Shown here: one piece after another, positions 46,751-54,950 of the stretch
How positions within the stretch are numbered: the first letter of the stretch is position 1
How the letters are laid out: the number at the start of each line of letters is the position of its first letter
DNA from: Caulobacteraceae bacterium
GTDB taxonomy: Bacteria > Pseudomonadota > Alphaproteobacteria > Caulobacterales > Caulobacteraceae
NCBI GenBank assembly: GCA_019247715.1
Contig: JAFBAO010000085.1
Location: 1-55,840 of the forward strand
Direction of reading: 5' to 3'
DNA: 55,840 nt
Notes under the pieces: generated by a model
The model's input: the letters and a program-made list of their open reading frames with translations, nothing else
Told to the model about the DNA's origin: nothing
Databases searched by the model: none
Position numbers and translations under genes: made by a program

Positions 46751-48098
46751 GGTCTGCCTGGCGCTGGTCCCGGCCAAGATCGTGGCCGAGGGCGAACGCG
46801 TCTTCTTCCAGAAGCGCTGCGCAGCCCACGGCGTCCAGAAGACCCTGATCGCCGACGACCTGGCGTACTGGAAATCCCAGCGCGACTGGCTGAAGCCCGG
46901 CGACCGGCCGCTGGCGCTGCAGAGCCGCACCGAGCACGGCTGTCCCTACGACTGCGGCCTCTGCCCCGACCACGAGCAGCACTCGTGCCTGGCCATCGTG
47001 GAGGTCAACGACGCCTGCAACCTCTCCTGCCCCGTCTGCTTCGCCGATTCCGCCGCCGGCCGGGGCGGGCACCGGCCGCTGGCCGAAGTGGAGGCGATGC
47101 TGGACGCCGTCGTCGCCTCCGAGGGCGAGCCGGACCTCGTGCAGCTCTCCGGGGGCGAGCCCACCCTGCATCCGCGCTTCTTCGACATCCTCGCCGCCGC
47201 CAAGGCCCGGCCGATCCGCCACCTGATGATCAACACCAACGGCCTGAGGATCGCCCGCGAGCCCGGCTTCGCCGGCCGCCTGGCCGAATTCATGCCGGGG
47301 CTGGAGGTCTATCTGCAGTTCGACTCCCTGCGCCGCGAGGCCTTGGTCGATCTGCGCGGCGCCGACCTCCGCCGAATCCGGATCGAGGCCCTGGAGGCGC
47401 TGGAGCGGTCGGGCGTCTCGGTGACCCTAGTGGCCGCCGTGAAGAAGGGCGTCAACGATGCGGACATCGCCGATCTCGTCCGTTTCGCCCTGAACTGGAG
47501 ATGCGTGCGCGGGGTGACCTTCCAGCCGGTGCAGGACGCCGGCCGCAACCAGGGATTCGAGCCGGCCGCCCACCGCGTCGTGCTCACCGAGATCCGGCGG
47601 CGGGTCGCCGAGGCCGGGGTCTTCGCCCTGGACGACCTGATCCCCCTCCCCTGCAACCCGGACCAGATCTGCATCGGCTACGGACTGCGGGAGGGTTCCG
47701 CGGTGACGCCGGTGACCGCCCTCCTGCCCCGCGAGGCGCTGGTGGCCGCGGCGCCCAACACCATCGCCTTCGAGGCCTACCCCGAGCTTCAGCGGCGTAT
47801 CTTCGACCTGCTGTCGCTTTCCACCGCCCAGGGGGACACGTCGGACAAGCTCTCGTCCCTGCTCTGCTGCCTTCCCGACGTCGCCGCGCCGCCGGGCCTC
47901 GCCTACGAGCACACCTTCCGGGTGGTGATTTCCCAGTTCCTCGACCGGTTCAACTTCGACCTCGGAACCGTCAAGCGCTCCTGCGTCCACTTCGTGCAGC
48001 CGGGCGGGGCGATCATCCCCTTCGACACCTACAACACCTTCTATCGGCCGGGCGCGTCGGGGAATCAGGCCTTGGCCCAGGCGCGGGGAGCGGCGTGA
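46650..48098 (+). CDS. Radical SAM protein related to tetraether/membrane-spanning lipid synthases
   Basis: 482 residues from the ATG at 46650. Three metal-site regions are evident: C33-x2-C36 with C57-x2-H60 (rubredoxin-like), C98-x3-C102-x2-C105-x2-H108 with C113 (auxiliary cluster), and C123-x3-C127-x2-C130 (radical SAM cluster), followed by Q-L-S-G-G-E-P-T (SAM-binding GGE). Extra Cys occur near the end (L-L-C-C-L and R-S-C-V-H). This order is that of the COG1964/MJ0619 group containing archaeal Tes, which couples lipid chains, and bacterial membrane-spanning-lipid enzymes. A MoaA-like role is less likely. The product is unknown; adjacency to an Lgt-like protein supports a lipid substrate. 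Confidence 0.85.
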   Translation: MASSTSFATSPARAPARRKSAPYLFLGQTTSLCEVCLALVPAKIVAEGERVFFQKRCAAHGVQKTLIADDLAYWKSQRDWLKPGDRPLALQSRTEHGCPYDCGLCPDHEQHSCLAIVEVNDACNLSCPVCFADSAAGRGGHRPLAEVEAMLDAVVASEGEPDLVQLSGGEPTLHPRFFDILAAAKARPIRHLMINTNGLRIAREPGFAGRLAEFMPGLEVYLQFDSLRREALVDLRGADLRRIRIEALEALERSGVSVTLVAAVKKGVNDADIADLVRFALNWRCVRGVTFQPVQDAGRNQGFEPAAHRVVLTEIRRRVAEAGVFALDDLIPLPCNPDQICIGYGLREGSAVTPVTALLPREALVAAAPNTIAFEAYPELQRRIFDLLSLSTAQGDTSDKLSSLLCCLPDVAAPPGLAYEHTFRVVISQFLDRFNFDLGTVKRSCVHFVQPGGAIIPFDTYNTFYRPGASGNQALAQARGAA

Positions 48099-48406
48099 GC
48101 CAGCCGCAGACCCCGGCCCCCCGGCCGGCCGCCCGCGACCTCGCCCGCCAGAAACGCTTCGGCGCCTATCTCATGCTGACCGTTGGCGCCCTGGTCACCC
48201 TGCTCTGCGGCGGTTGCACCGGCGCCTTTCTGATCGTCGGGCTCGCCAGCGGCTCGCCCAGCGAGGCGCTCGCCTTCGCCCCGGTTCCGCTGATCCTCGG
48301 CGGGCTGCCCACCGCGGCCGGGGTGTTCCTGGTGGCGCAGGGTCTGCGGGCGCTGCGGGACGCGCGGAACCTTTCGCGGCGCGCGGCCGCCGACACCTTC
48401 GAGTGA
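48095..48406 (+). CDS. Small membrane protein of the Lgt-like/radical SAM cassette
   Basis: 103 residues from a GTG at 48095 that overlaps the radical SAM stop as GTGA. Two hydrophobic helices (about 26-50 with C-G-G-C-T-G, and 61-82) are joined by a short loop; both termini are charged. No family is recognised. Its coupling to the two upstream genes makes it a likely third component. It converges on yebC with a 7-bp gap. Confidence 0.75.
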   Translation: MSQPQTPAPRPAARDLARQKRFGAYLMLTVGALVTLLCGGCTGAFLIVGLASGSPSEALAFAPVPLILGGLPTAAGVFLVAQGLRALRDARNLSRRAAADTFE

Positions 48407-48413
48407 CCGCCTC

Positions 48414-49160
48414 TCAGCCCGAGAGCCGGGCCATCTCCGCCTCGTCGATGGCGTAGTTGCCGAACACGTTCTGGACATCGTCGTCGTCGTCCAAAGCGTC
48501 GACGAGCTTCATCAGCTGGGCCGCCTCGGCGCCGGCCACCGGAACCTCGCTCTTCGGCTTCCAGATGACGTTGGTGGAGGCCGCCGGCCCCAGCGTCGCC
48601 TCCAGCGCCTCGGCCACCGCCGAGAGGCTTTCGAAGGCGGAATAGATCACGTGGCCTTCGGCGTCGCTCTCCACGTCCTCCGCGCCCGCCTCGATCGCCG
48701 CCTCCATCACCGCCTCGTCCGAGCCGGCCGCGCGCGGGTAGACGATCTCCCCCGCCCGGTCGAACATGAAGGAGACCGCGCCGGTCTCCCCGAGGTTGCC
48801 GCCGTTCTTGCCGAAGATCGCCCGCACGTTGGCGGCCGCCCGGTTGCGGTTGTCGGTGAGCACCTCCACGATCAGCCCGACGCCGCCCGGCGCGAAGCCC
48901 TCGTAGCGGATCTCCTCCAGGGAATCGGCCTCGCCCCCCTGGGCCTTCTTGATCGCCCGGTCGATGTTGTCCTTGGGCATCGACTCGGCCTTGGCGTTGG
49001 CGATGGCCAGGCGCAGGCGCGCGTTGGCGGTGGGGTCCGGCGCGCCCTGCTTGGCCGCCAGCGTGATGTCGCGCGACAGCTTGGAGAACAGCTTCGAGCG
49101 GATCTTGTCCTGCCGGTCCTTGCGGAACTGGATGTTCTTGAACTTTGAGTGGCCGGCCAT
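48414..49160 (-). CDS. yebC: YebC/PmpR-type transcriptional/translational regulator
   Basis: 248 residues from the ATG at 49160 ([18 protein letters not shown]). Further family blocks are [22 protein letters not shown] and [12 protein letters not shown]. Some relatives act as DNA-binding regulators, others on ribosomes at proline stretches. It lies near ruvCAB as in many bacteria, though here the plus-strand lipid cassette and a heme-binding gene intervene. The phosphatase gene is 11 bp upstream, likely the same operon. Confidence 0.94.
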   Translation of the reverse strand: MAGHSKFKNIQFRKDRQDKIRSKLFSKLSRDITLAAKQGAPDPTANARLRLAIANAKAESMPKDNIDRAIKKAQGGEADSLEEIRYEGFAPGGVGLIVEVLTDNRNRAAANVRAIFGKNGGNLGETGAVSFMFDRAGEIVYPRAAGSDEAVMEAAIEAGAEDVESDAEGHVIYSAFESLSAVAEALEATLGPAASTNVIWKPKSEVPVAGAEAAQLMKLVDALDDDDDVQNVFGNYAIDEAEMARLSG

Positions 49161-49171
49161 GGAGGCGGCTT

Positions 49172-49780
49172 CTAGCTCCGGAGCGGCGGCGACGGAAGCG
49201 GCGGACACTCGATCCGCTCTTCGCGCCCACCGTCCAGGCGGAAGACCACGTCCTGCGGCTTGTCCAGCAACCGCATCCCGGCTTCGTCCAGCCCCAGGCA
49301 GAGGCCGCGGACCACCCGGGTGACGCCGGCGTGGGTCACGGCCACGACGCTCACAGCCTCATCGGCCTCGACCTCGCCGAGCCAGCCGGCCACGCGCCCG
49401 GTCAGCGCCTCGAAGCTCTCTCCGTCAGGCGCGCGGCCGAACAGCGTGTCGATGCCGGCGAGCTGCGGCCAGCGGGCGTGCACCTCGGGCATGGTGAGGC
49501 CCTCGACGGCGCCGTAGGACACCTCGATCAGCCGCGGCTCGACGACGGGGCCCGGCAGCCGCGTCCGCGCGGCGATGATATCGGCGGTGGCCCGCGCTCG
49601 CCCCAGGGGGCTGCAGACGATCCGCCAGCCGCCCGGCGCCGCTTGCGCCAAGCCGGCCAGCCGCTCGCCGATCGCCTCGGCCTGGGCGACCCCGAGCGCC
49701 GTCAGCGGCGAATCCACCCGGCCCTGGACGCGGCCTTGCTGGTTGAACTCGGTCTGGCCGTGGCGGACGAGGTAGATCAT
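49172..49780 (-). CDS. Histidine phosphatase family protein
   Basis: 202 residues from the ATG at 49780. The catalytic R-H-G motif is in [17 protein letters not shown]; the second His is in V-A-V-T-H-A-G-V-T. This is the phosphoglycerate-mutase-like branch, including CobC/GpmB relatives. The physiological phosphoester is unknown. The open frame back to 50002 overlaps the divergent gene and is not used. Confidence 0.88.
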   Translation of the reverse strand: MIYLVRHGQTEFNQQGRVQGRVDSPLTALGVAQAEAIGERLAGLAQAAPGGWRIVCSPLGRARATADIIAARTRLPGPVVEPRLIEVSYGAVEGLTMPEVHARWPQLAGIDTLFGRAPDGESFEALTGRVAGWLGEVEADEAVSVVAVTHAGVTRVVRGLCLGLDEAGMRLLDKPQDVVFRLDGGREERIECPPLPSPPLRS

Positions 49781-49909
49781 CGGCCGCGATTTAGCCCGGC
49801 GCGGCCCGGCGGGCCAGCGGGGCGGGACGAGAGGCGCCGCAGCCGCTAGACTTGCGGCAGGAACAACCCGGACCCTGGGCCGTTGTGGGCGCGCCCGGAA
49901 GAGGACCAG

Positions 49910-50212
49910 ATGACCATCGAGACGGACCTCAACGAACCCGAGACCCTGCCCGAGGACATCGTGCAGTGGCAGCCCAACCGCCGGCCGCCGGTGCAAGCCC
50001 ACCCGGCCGTGGCGGCGGGCGCGGCGGCGGCCGGCAACGCCATCGCCGGGGCCCTCGCCTTCGGCGCCCTGGCGATCGGCGCGGTGGCGATCGGGGCCCT
50101 GGCCGTGGGCGCGCTCCGGATCGGGCGGCTCGGCGTCAAGGAGGCCCGCTTCGGGCGCCTGGAAGTGGACGAGCTGGTGGTCCGGCGGCTGGACGTCCGC
50201 GACCGGGATTAG
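49910..50212 (+). CDS. Hypothetical protein with A-I-G-A-L-type repeats
   Basis: 100 residues from the ATG at 49910, preceded by GAGGACCAG. After a polar N-terminus comes a run of near-pentapeptide repeats, A-F-G-A-L / A-I-G-A-V / A-I-G-A-L / A-V-G-A-L, which continue into charged versions (R-I-G-R-L, R-F-G-R-L, E-V-D-E-L). The regular five-residue spacing with glycine at the centre suggests a right-handed coil or a membrane-inserting segment. No family is recognised. The stop overlaps the convergent ymdB-like stop (TTAG, 50209-50212). Confidence 0.72.
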   Translation: MTIETDLNEPETLPEDIVQWQPNRRPPVQAHPAVAAGAAAAGNAIAGALAFGALAIGAVAIGALAVGALRIGRLGVKEARFGRLEVDELVVRRLDVRDRD

Positions 50213-51054
50213 AGCGCCGCCGCCACCGTCTCGGCGACGACGGGGACCGTCTGGGCAAGCCGCCCTCCGATCCGGATCGGCTCGATCCTGCGGGCGAGCC
50301 CGGTCGCATCGTCCGTCTCCACGAAGACGCCGCAGACGGTGGCCGGCCCCTCGGCCGGTTTGTAGCGGCCCTGGGATATGCGGGTGGTGAAGCGCCTGAT
50401 CGGCTCGTCCTTCTGGTTGCCGATGACGCTGTCATAGTCGGCGCAGGCGCCGGCGTCGGTCTGAAAAGCCGAGCCGCCGGGCAGGATCTGGGCGTCGGCA
50501 GTCGGCACGTGGGAGTGGCTGCCCACCACCAGGCTCGCGCGGCCGTCGCAGAAGTGGCCCATGGCCATCTTCTCCGAGGTGGCCTCGGCGTGCATGTCGA
50601 CGATGATGGCGTCGGCGCCCTCGCCCAGGGGGCAGGCCTCCAGCTCCTGGTCCACGGCCGCGAACGGATCGTCGAGGGCCTCCATGTGCACCCGGCCGAG
50701 CAGGTTCACGACCAGCACCTGGCGTCCCCGCTCGGTGGTGAAGAGCTGGGCGCCCCGGCCCGGCGCGTGGGAGAGCCTCGGATAGTTGAGCGGGCGGATA
50801 AGCCGTGGCTCGCGGACGATGTAGGTCAGCGCCTCCTTCTGGTCCCAGGCGTGGTTGCCGAGCGTGAGGCAGTCGGCGCCGGCCGCGTAGAGCTCGCGGG
50901 CGGTCTTCTCGGTGATGCCGAAGCCGGCGGCGGCGTTCTCGGCGTTGACCGCTACGAAATCGAGCCCGAGCCGGCGACGCAGGCCGGGCAGGTATTGGGC
51001 GAGACCTTCGCGGCCGGAACGGCCGACGACGTCGCCGAAAAAGGCGATGCGCAT
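50209..51054 (-). CDS. YmdB-family metallophosphoesterase
   Basis: 281 residues (M-R-I-A-F-F-G-D-V-V-G-R-S-G-R). The metal ligands appear in G-D-V-V-G, N-A-E-N-A-A-A-G-F-G, L-T-L-G-N-H-A-W-D and G-S-H-S-H-V-P-T-A-D. Members hydrolyse 2',3'-cyclic nucleotides or cAMP in Bacillus (YmdB) and Deinococcus. The ATG is at 51054, downstream of the 6S terminator, so the gene probably has its own promoter in the 23-bp A/T-rich gap or relies on readthrough. Confidence 0.92.
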   Translation of the reverse strand: MRIAFFGDVVGRSGREGLAQYLPGLRRRLGLDFVAVNAENAAAGFGITEKTARELYAAGADCLTLGNHAWDQKEALTYIVREPRLIRPLNYPRLSHAPGRGAQLFTTERGRQVLVVNLLGRVHMEALDDPFAAVDQELEACPLGEGADAIIVDMHAEATSEKMAMGHFCDGRASLVVGSHSHVPTADAQILPGGSAFQTDAGACADYDSVIGNQKDEPIRRFTTRISQGRYKPAEGPATVCGVFVETDDATGLARRIEPIRIGGRLAQTVPVVAETVAAAL

Positions 51055-51077
51055 CGAAAACTCATAGCAAACTTATC

Positions 51078-51116
51078 AAAAAAAGGGTGGCGGCGCCGCG
51101 AAGAACCGTGGCGGCG
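51078..51116 (-). terminator. Rho-independent terminator of the 6S RNA unit
   Basis: On the minus strand a GC-rich hairpin with stem CGCCGC/GCGGCG and a C-rich trailing stretch is followed by seven consecutive T (51084-51078). It lies directly after the 3' end of the proposed 6S RNA. Confidence 0.7.
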
Positions 51117-51265
51117 TTTCAATCCCCTCGGACCTGGATAGCCAGGTGGGCGCCGTGTGCCCGGGCCCACGAGCCCGGCCAGGGACAGCTCCCTTCGAGG
51201 TGAATTAAGGTCCCCAGGATTGGATGCCTCCGACGCGAGCCGCAGCAAGACCGCCGGGGCTGAAG
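51117..51265 (-). ncRNA. ssrS: 6S RNA (ssrS), probable
   Basis: A 150-nt non-coding stretch downstream of zapA, the standard bacterial location of ssrS. On the minus strand the ends pair (TTCA-G-CCCC-GG with CC-GA-GGGG-AT-TGAA). An inner stem pairs GGGAC with GTCCC around a loop containing CCTTAATTCACCTCGAAGGG, resembling the 3' bubble region of known 6S RNAs. A CCGGGC-TCGTGG-GCCCGG hairpin follows. 6S RNA mimics an open promoter to bind housekeeping RNA polymerase. Covariance-model confirmation is lacking and the ends are approximate. Confidence 0.65.
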
Positions 51266-51268
51266 CTA

Positions 51269-51295
51269 GGGGTCCTGAGCGCCGCGCTCAACCCC
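51269..51295 (-). terminator. Hairpin after zapA
   Basis: A strong stem, GGGGT-TGAGCGC-G-GCGCTCA-(GG)-ACCCC, begins 18 bases after the zapA stop. It has no U-tract, so it may be an RNA-processing or stability element between zapA and 6S RNA rather than an intrinsic terminator. Confidence 0.4.
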
Positions 51296-51312
51296 GCAGT
51301 CCCAAATCGGGG

Positions 51313-51639
51313 TCAGCCGGCGGCCATGGCCTCGATTTTCTCGGCCGCGGTCTGCAGCGCGGCCACCGCCTTCAGCTCGGCCCGCCCGACCTGGGCGCGG
51401 ACCTGCGCCATCTCCGCCCGCAGGGTCTCGATGTCGGCTCTCAGCTCGTTCAGCTCGTCGGCCATGACCAGCGCCCCCATGAGCATGAGCCGGGTCTCGC
51501 CCAGCGGGCCGACGTCGCGCGCCACCTGGCGGACCTGGGCGTCCACGAGGCCGGCCAACTCGCGCAGCCGCGGCTCCTGGCCGTCCTCGCAGCCGACCAG
51601 ATAGGGCCGGCCATTCACCTCCACCGTCACCTGGGCCAT
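51313..51639 (-). CDS. zapA: Cell division protein ZapA
   Basis: 108 residues. The N-terminal domain M-A-Q-V-T-V-E-V-N-G-R-P-Y-L-V-G-C-E-D-G-Q-E with L-A-G-L-V-D-A-Q-V and a C-terminal coiled coil (about 62-105) are typical of ZapA, which bundles FtsZ filaments. It lies 4 bp after the DUF4164 gene and upstream of 6S RNA. Confidence 0.9.
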   Translation of the reverse strand: MAQVTVEVNGRPYLVGCEDGQEPRLRELAGLVDAQVRQVARDVGPLGETRLMLMGALVMADELNELRADIETLRAEMAQVRAQVGRAELKAVAALQTAAEKIEAMAAG

Positions 51640-51643
51640 CGCG

Positions 51644-51925
51644 TCAGGCCTCCGCTGGTTCGCCGAGCGCGGCGCGGATCTCGGCGATGGCGGCCGCCAG
51701 CGCCCCGGAGGCCGCAGCTCCGGCCTCCTCCAGGGCCCGCTCGCGCGCCCGCGCCTGGTCGAGTTCGGCGGCGAGCTGGGCCCGATCCTCCTCGAAGGCG
51801 GCGCCGCCCGTCGCCCCCGCCTCGGTGATCCTCTGCCCCACCCGCTGTTCGAGCAGCGTCAGCGCGCGCTCGAGCCGCCGCACCGCCAGGTCCAAGGCGT
51901 TCTCGACCGCCATCTCAGACGTCAT
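51644..51925 (-). CDS. DUF4164 coiled-coil protein
   Basis: 93 residues from the ATG at 51925 (a further ATG at 51913 is possible). The sequence is almost wholly coiled coil (A-V-R-R-L-E-R-A-L-T-L-L-E-Q-R-V), matching the small alphaproteobacterial DUF4164 family that is habitually encoded before zapA. A role beside ZapA in division is an inference from this linkage. It is divergent from tkt, with 136 bp between the starts. Confidence 0.82.
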   Translation of the reverse strand: MTSEMAVENALDLAVRRLERALTLLEQRVGQRITEAGATGGAAFEEDRAQLAAELDQARARERALEEAGAAASGALAAAIAEIRAALGEPAEA

Positions 51926-52061
51926 CAAGGGACGCTCTCCCGTCCGCCACCCGATTCTCTATAGAACGCGTCGCGACCATCCTTAAACCCCGGATTGGAG
52001 CCGCCTTGACCGGCTTGCCGAGTCCGTGCGACTGCCGGGCGTCCCAAAAGCTCGGGGGAGC

Positions 52062-54056
52062 ATGTCTGTCCCGCCTCTGACGATGGCTAACGCCATCCGC
52101 GCCCTGTCCATGGACGCGGTGCACCGCGCCAAGTCCGGCCACCAGGGCATGCCGCTCGGCATGGCCGACGTGGCGACTGTCCTGTGGACCAAGATCCTCA
52201 AGTACGACGCCAGCCGGCCCGAGTGGCCGGACCGCGACCGGTTCGTGCTCTCGGCCGGCCACGGGTCCATGCTGCTCTACAGCCTCCTCCATCTGACCGG
52301 CTTTCCCGGCATGACGATGCAGGAGATCGAGGACTTTCGTCAGTGGGGCTCGCGCACGCCGGGCCACCCCGAATACGGCCACACCCCCGGCGTCGAGACG
52401 ACCACCGGGCCCCTGGGCCAGGGGCTGGCCACGGCGGTGGGCATGGCCATGGCCGAGCGGAGCCTCGCGGCGCGGTTCGGGGAAGGGCTGGTCGACCACC
52501 GGACCTGGGTCGTCGCCGGCGACGGCTGCCTGATGGAAGGGCTCAGCCACGAGGCCGCGCACCTGGCCGGCCGCCTGAAGCTCGCCAAGCTGACCGTCCT
52601 CTTCGACGACAACGACACCACCATCGACGGGCGCGCGACGCTGGCCGAGCGCGGCGACCAGATCGCCCGGTTCAAGGCCGCCGGCTGGGCGACCAAGCGG
52701 ATCGACGGGCACCACTACGGCCAGATCGCCGCCGCGCTCCGCTGGGCGCGCCGTCAGGACCGGCCGACCCTCATCGCCTGCAAGACCATCATCCTGCGCG
52801 GCGCCGGGCCCATGGAGGGCGATGCGCAAGGTCACGGCTACGCCCTGTTCGATCCGCAGATCGCCGCCGCCCGGACGGCGATGAACTGGCCCTACGAGCC
52901 GTTCCATGTGCCCGCCGACATCGAGGCGGCCTGGCGCAAGGCCGGCCGGCGCGGGGCAAGCCTCCGGCGGCGATGGGAGTCGCGGCTCGAGAGGGACGGG
53001 CGCAAGCCCGAGTTCCAGCGGGCGATGTCGGGGCGGCTTCCGGCCGAGGCCTTCTCGGGCCTCGAAGCCCACGCCCGCCAGATGGCCGCCGAGCGCCCCG
53101 CCGCGGCCACCCGCCAGCACTCCGGGGCCGCCCTCGAAGCGCTGGTCCCGGCCATCCCGGAAATGATCGGCGGCTCGGCCGACCTCACCGGCTCGAACAA
53201 CACGCTCACCAAGGGCATGGCGATGTTCGACGCCCCGGACTACGCGGGCCGCTTCGTTCACTATGGGGTGCGCGAGCACGCCATGGCGGCGGTCATGAAC
53301 GGCCTGGCGCTGCACGGCGGGCTCATCCCCTACTCCGGCACCTTCCTCGCCTTCTCCGACTACAGCCGCGCGGCGATCCGGCTGGGCGCCCTGATGAGGG
53401 TGCGGGTGATCCATGTGATGACCCACGACTCCATCGGGGTCGGCGAGGACGGGCCCACCCACCAGCCGGTGGAGCACCTGGCCGCCCTGAGGGCCATGCC
53501 GAACCTGCTGGTGTTCAGACCGGCCGACGCGGTGGAGACCGCCGAGTGCTGGAAGGCGGCGCTCGAGAACCACGACGTCCCCTCGCTGATGGCGCTCTCG
53601 CGACAGAAGACCGCGCCGGTCCGCCACGACGCGGGCGCCCGCTCGGCGCGCGGGGCCTACGAACTGGCGCCGGCCGACGGCGAAGCCATCGTCACCATCT
53701 TCGCCAGCGGGACCGAGGCGGCGGTGGCCATGGCCGCGCGCGGGCTGCTCGAGGCCGACGGGATCCCGACCCGGGTGGTCTCGGCCCCCTGCTGGGAGCT
53801 CTTCGCCCGCCAGAGCCCCGCCTATCGGGCCGAGGTGATCGGGCGTGCGCCGGTGCGCATCGCCGTCGAGGCCGGCGTGCGCCTGGGATGGGAGCGCTTC
53901 ATCGGCGAGGACGGCCTGTTCGTCGGCATGGATGGATTCGGCGCCTCGGCCCCGGCGGATCGCCTCTACCGGGAATTCGGCATCACCCCGCAGGCGGTGG
54001 CGGACGCGGTCAAGGCGCGGCTGGCCGAGCAGCCACGGCCGCTCAAGCGGGCCTAG
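52062..54056 (+). CDS. tkt: Transketolase
   Basis: 664 residues from the ATG at 52062, preceded by GGGGGAG. The ThDP-binding motif is G-D-G-C-L-M-E-G-L-S-H-E-A-A near residue 152; the pyrimidine domain has G-V-R-E-H-A-M and D-S-I-G-V-G-E-D-G-P-T-H-Q-P. The normally S-G-H-P-G-x-P-M-G loop near the N-terminus reads S-G-H-Q-G-M-P-L-G (His27). It transfers ketol units in the pentose phosphate pathway. Its stop overlaps the convergent SDR stop (CTAG). Confidence 0.95.
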   Translation: MSVPPLTMANAIRALSMDAVHRAKSGHQGMPLGMADVATVLWTKILKYDASRPEWPDRDRFVLSAGHGSMLLYSLLHLTGFPGMTMQEIEDFRQWGSRTPGHPEYGHTPGVETTTGPLGQGLATAVGMAMAERSLAARFGEGLVDHRTWVVAGDGCLMEGLSHEAAHLAGRLKLAKLTVLFDDNDTTIDGRATLAERGDQIARFKAAGWATKRIDGHHYGQIAAALRWARRQDRPTLIACKTIILRGAGPMEGDAQGHGYALFDPQIAAARTAMNWPYEPFHVPADIEAAWRKAGRRGASLRRRWESRLERDGRKPEFQRAMSGRLPAEAFSGLEAHARQMAAERPAAATRQHSGAALEALVPAIPEMIGGSADLTGSNNTLTKGMAMFDAPDYAGRFVHYGVREHAMAAVMNGLALHGGLIPYSGTFLAFSDYSRAAIRLGALMRVRVIHVMTHDSIGVGEDGPTHQPVEHLAALRAMPNLLVFRPADAVETAECWKAALENHDVPSLMALSRQKTAPVRHDAGARSARGAYELAPADGEAIVTIFASGTEAAVAMAARGLLEADGIPTRVVSAPCWELFARQSPAYRAEVIGRAPVRIAVEAGVRLGWERFIGEDGLFVGMDGFGASAPADRLYREFGITPQAVADAVKARLAEQPRPLKRA

Positions 54057-54871
54057 ATCAGCGCGGCCGGCGCGACGCCCAGCGCCTCCAGGAGTGGCGC
54101 CGCGCGGTCGATCCTGCCGGTCATGGTTTTGGGATCGCCGCTGGCGAGCCGTAGCACCGCCTCGGCGATGACCTCGACCGGCTGCAGGCGATGCTTCACC
54201 GCGTCGTTGATGAGGCCATGGAACTCCATGCCCGGCGTCGCCACCAGCTCCGGGGAGACGACGTTCACCGCCACGCCGTCGCGATGGACCTCGGAGGCCA
54301 GGCCGGTGGTGAAGCGCTCCAGGGCCGCCTTGCACATGCCGTAGACGGTGGTGCCGTGGATGCCGCGATAGGGCTGGGCCGGATGGCCGCTGGCGTTGGA
54401 GGAGATGTTGACGATCCAGCCCTGCCGGCGCTCGCGCATCGAGGGCAGCACCAGCTGGGCAAGGTGGAAAGGCGCCACCACCTGCACCTCGAGCATCAGC
54501 CTCAGCCGCTTCTCTCCGAAGTCTGGAACCTGGACGTAGAAATTCAGCCCGGCGTTGTTGACGAGGATGTCCACCGGCCCGAAGGCGGCGACGGCCTCGG
54601 CGATGAGCCGCTCGCGGTCGCCCGGCGCCGCAAGATCGGCCCGGATCGCGACAGCCTCGCCGCCCGCCCTGCGGATCCGCGCCGCCGTCCCCGCCAGGGA
54701 GCCAGGAACCTTGCTGTCGCCCTCCTCGGCGGTCCTGGCCGACACGGCGACCTTCGCTCCCTCCATCGCCAGGCGCGCGGCGATCGCCTCGCCGATCCCG
54801 CGGCTCGCGCCGGTGACGACCGCAACCCTCCCTTTCAGCAGTCCCTCGGGATTGACGCGCGCTTCGGCCAT
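54053..54871 (-). CDS. Short-chain dehydrogenase/reductase (SDR)
   Basis: 272 residues from the ATG at 54871. The Rossmann motif T-G-A-S-R-G-I-G is at about 20-27, N-N-A-G near 108, the catalytic Ser in I-V-N-I-S-S-N-A-S-G, and Y-x3-K in Y-G-M-C-K. It is a classical SDR using NAD(P)H; the substrate cannot be inferred. It is divergent from the sirtuin gene, with a 79-bp shared promoter region. Confidence 0.9.
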   Translation of the reverse strand: MAEARVNPEGLLKGRVAVVTGASRGIGEAIAARLAMEGAKVAVSARTAEEGDSKVPGSLAGTAARIRRAGGEAVAIRADLAAPGDRERLIAEAVAAFGPVDILVNNAGLNFYVQVPDFGEKRLRLMLEVQVVAPFHLAQLVLPSMRERRQGWIVNISSNASGHPAQPYRGIHGTTVYGMCKAALERFTTGLASEVHRDGVAVNVVSPELVATPGMEFHGLINDAVKHRLQPVEVIAEAVLRLASGDPKTMTGRIDRAAPLLEALGVAPAALI

Positions 54872-54950
54872 CGCTTCCTTCCTTGCCTTGGCCGACGGTG
54901 ACGTGGGCCGGCGCGTTGAACAAGCCCAACGCCACTGCTGGAGCCCACCC

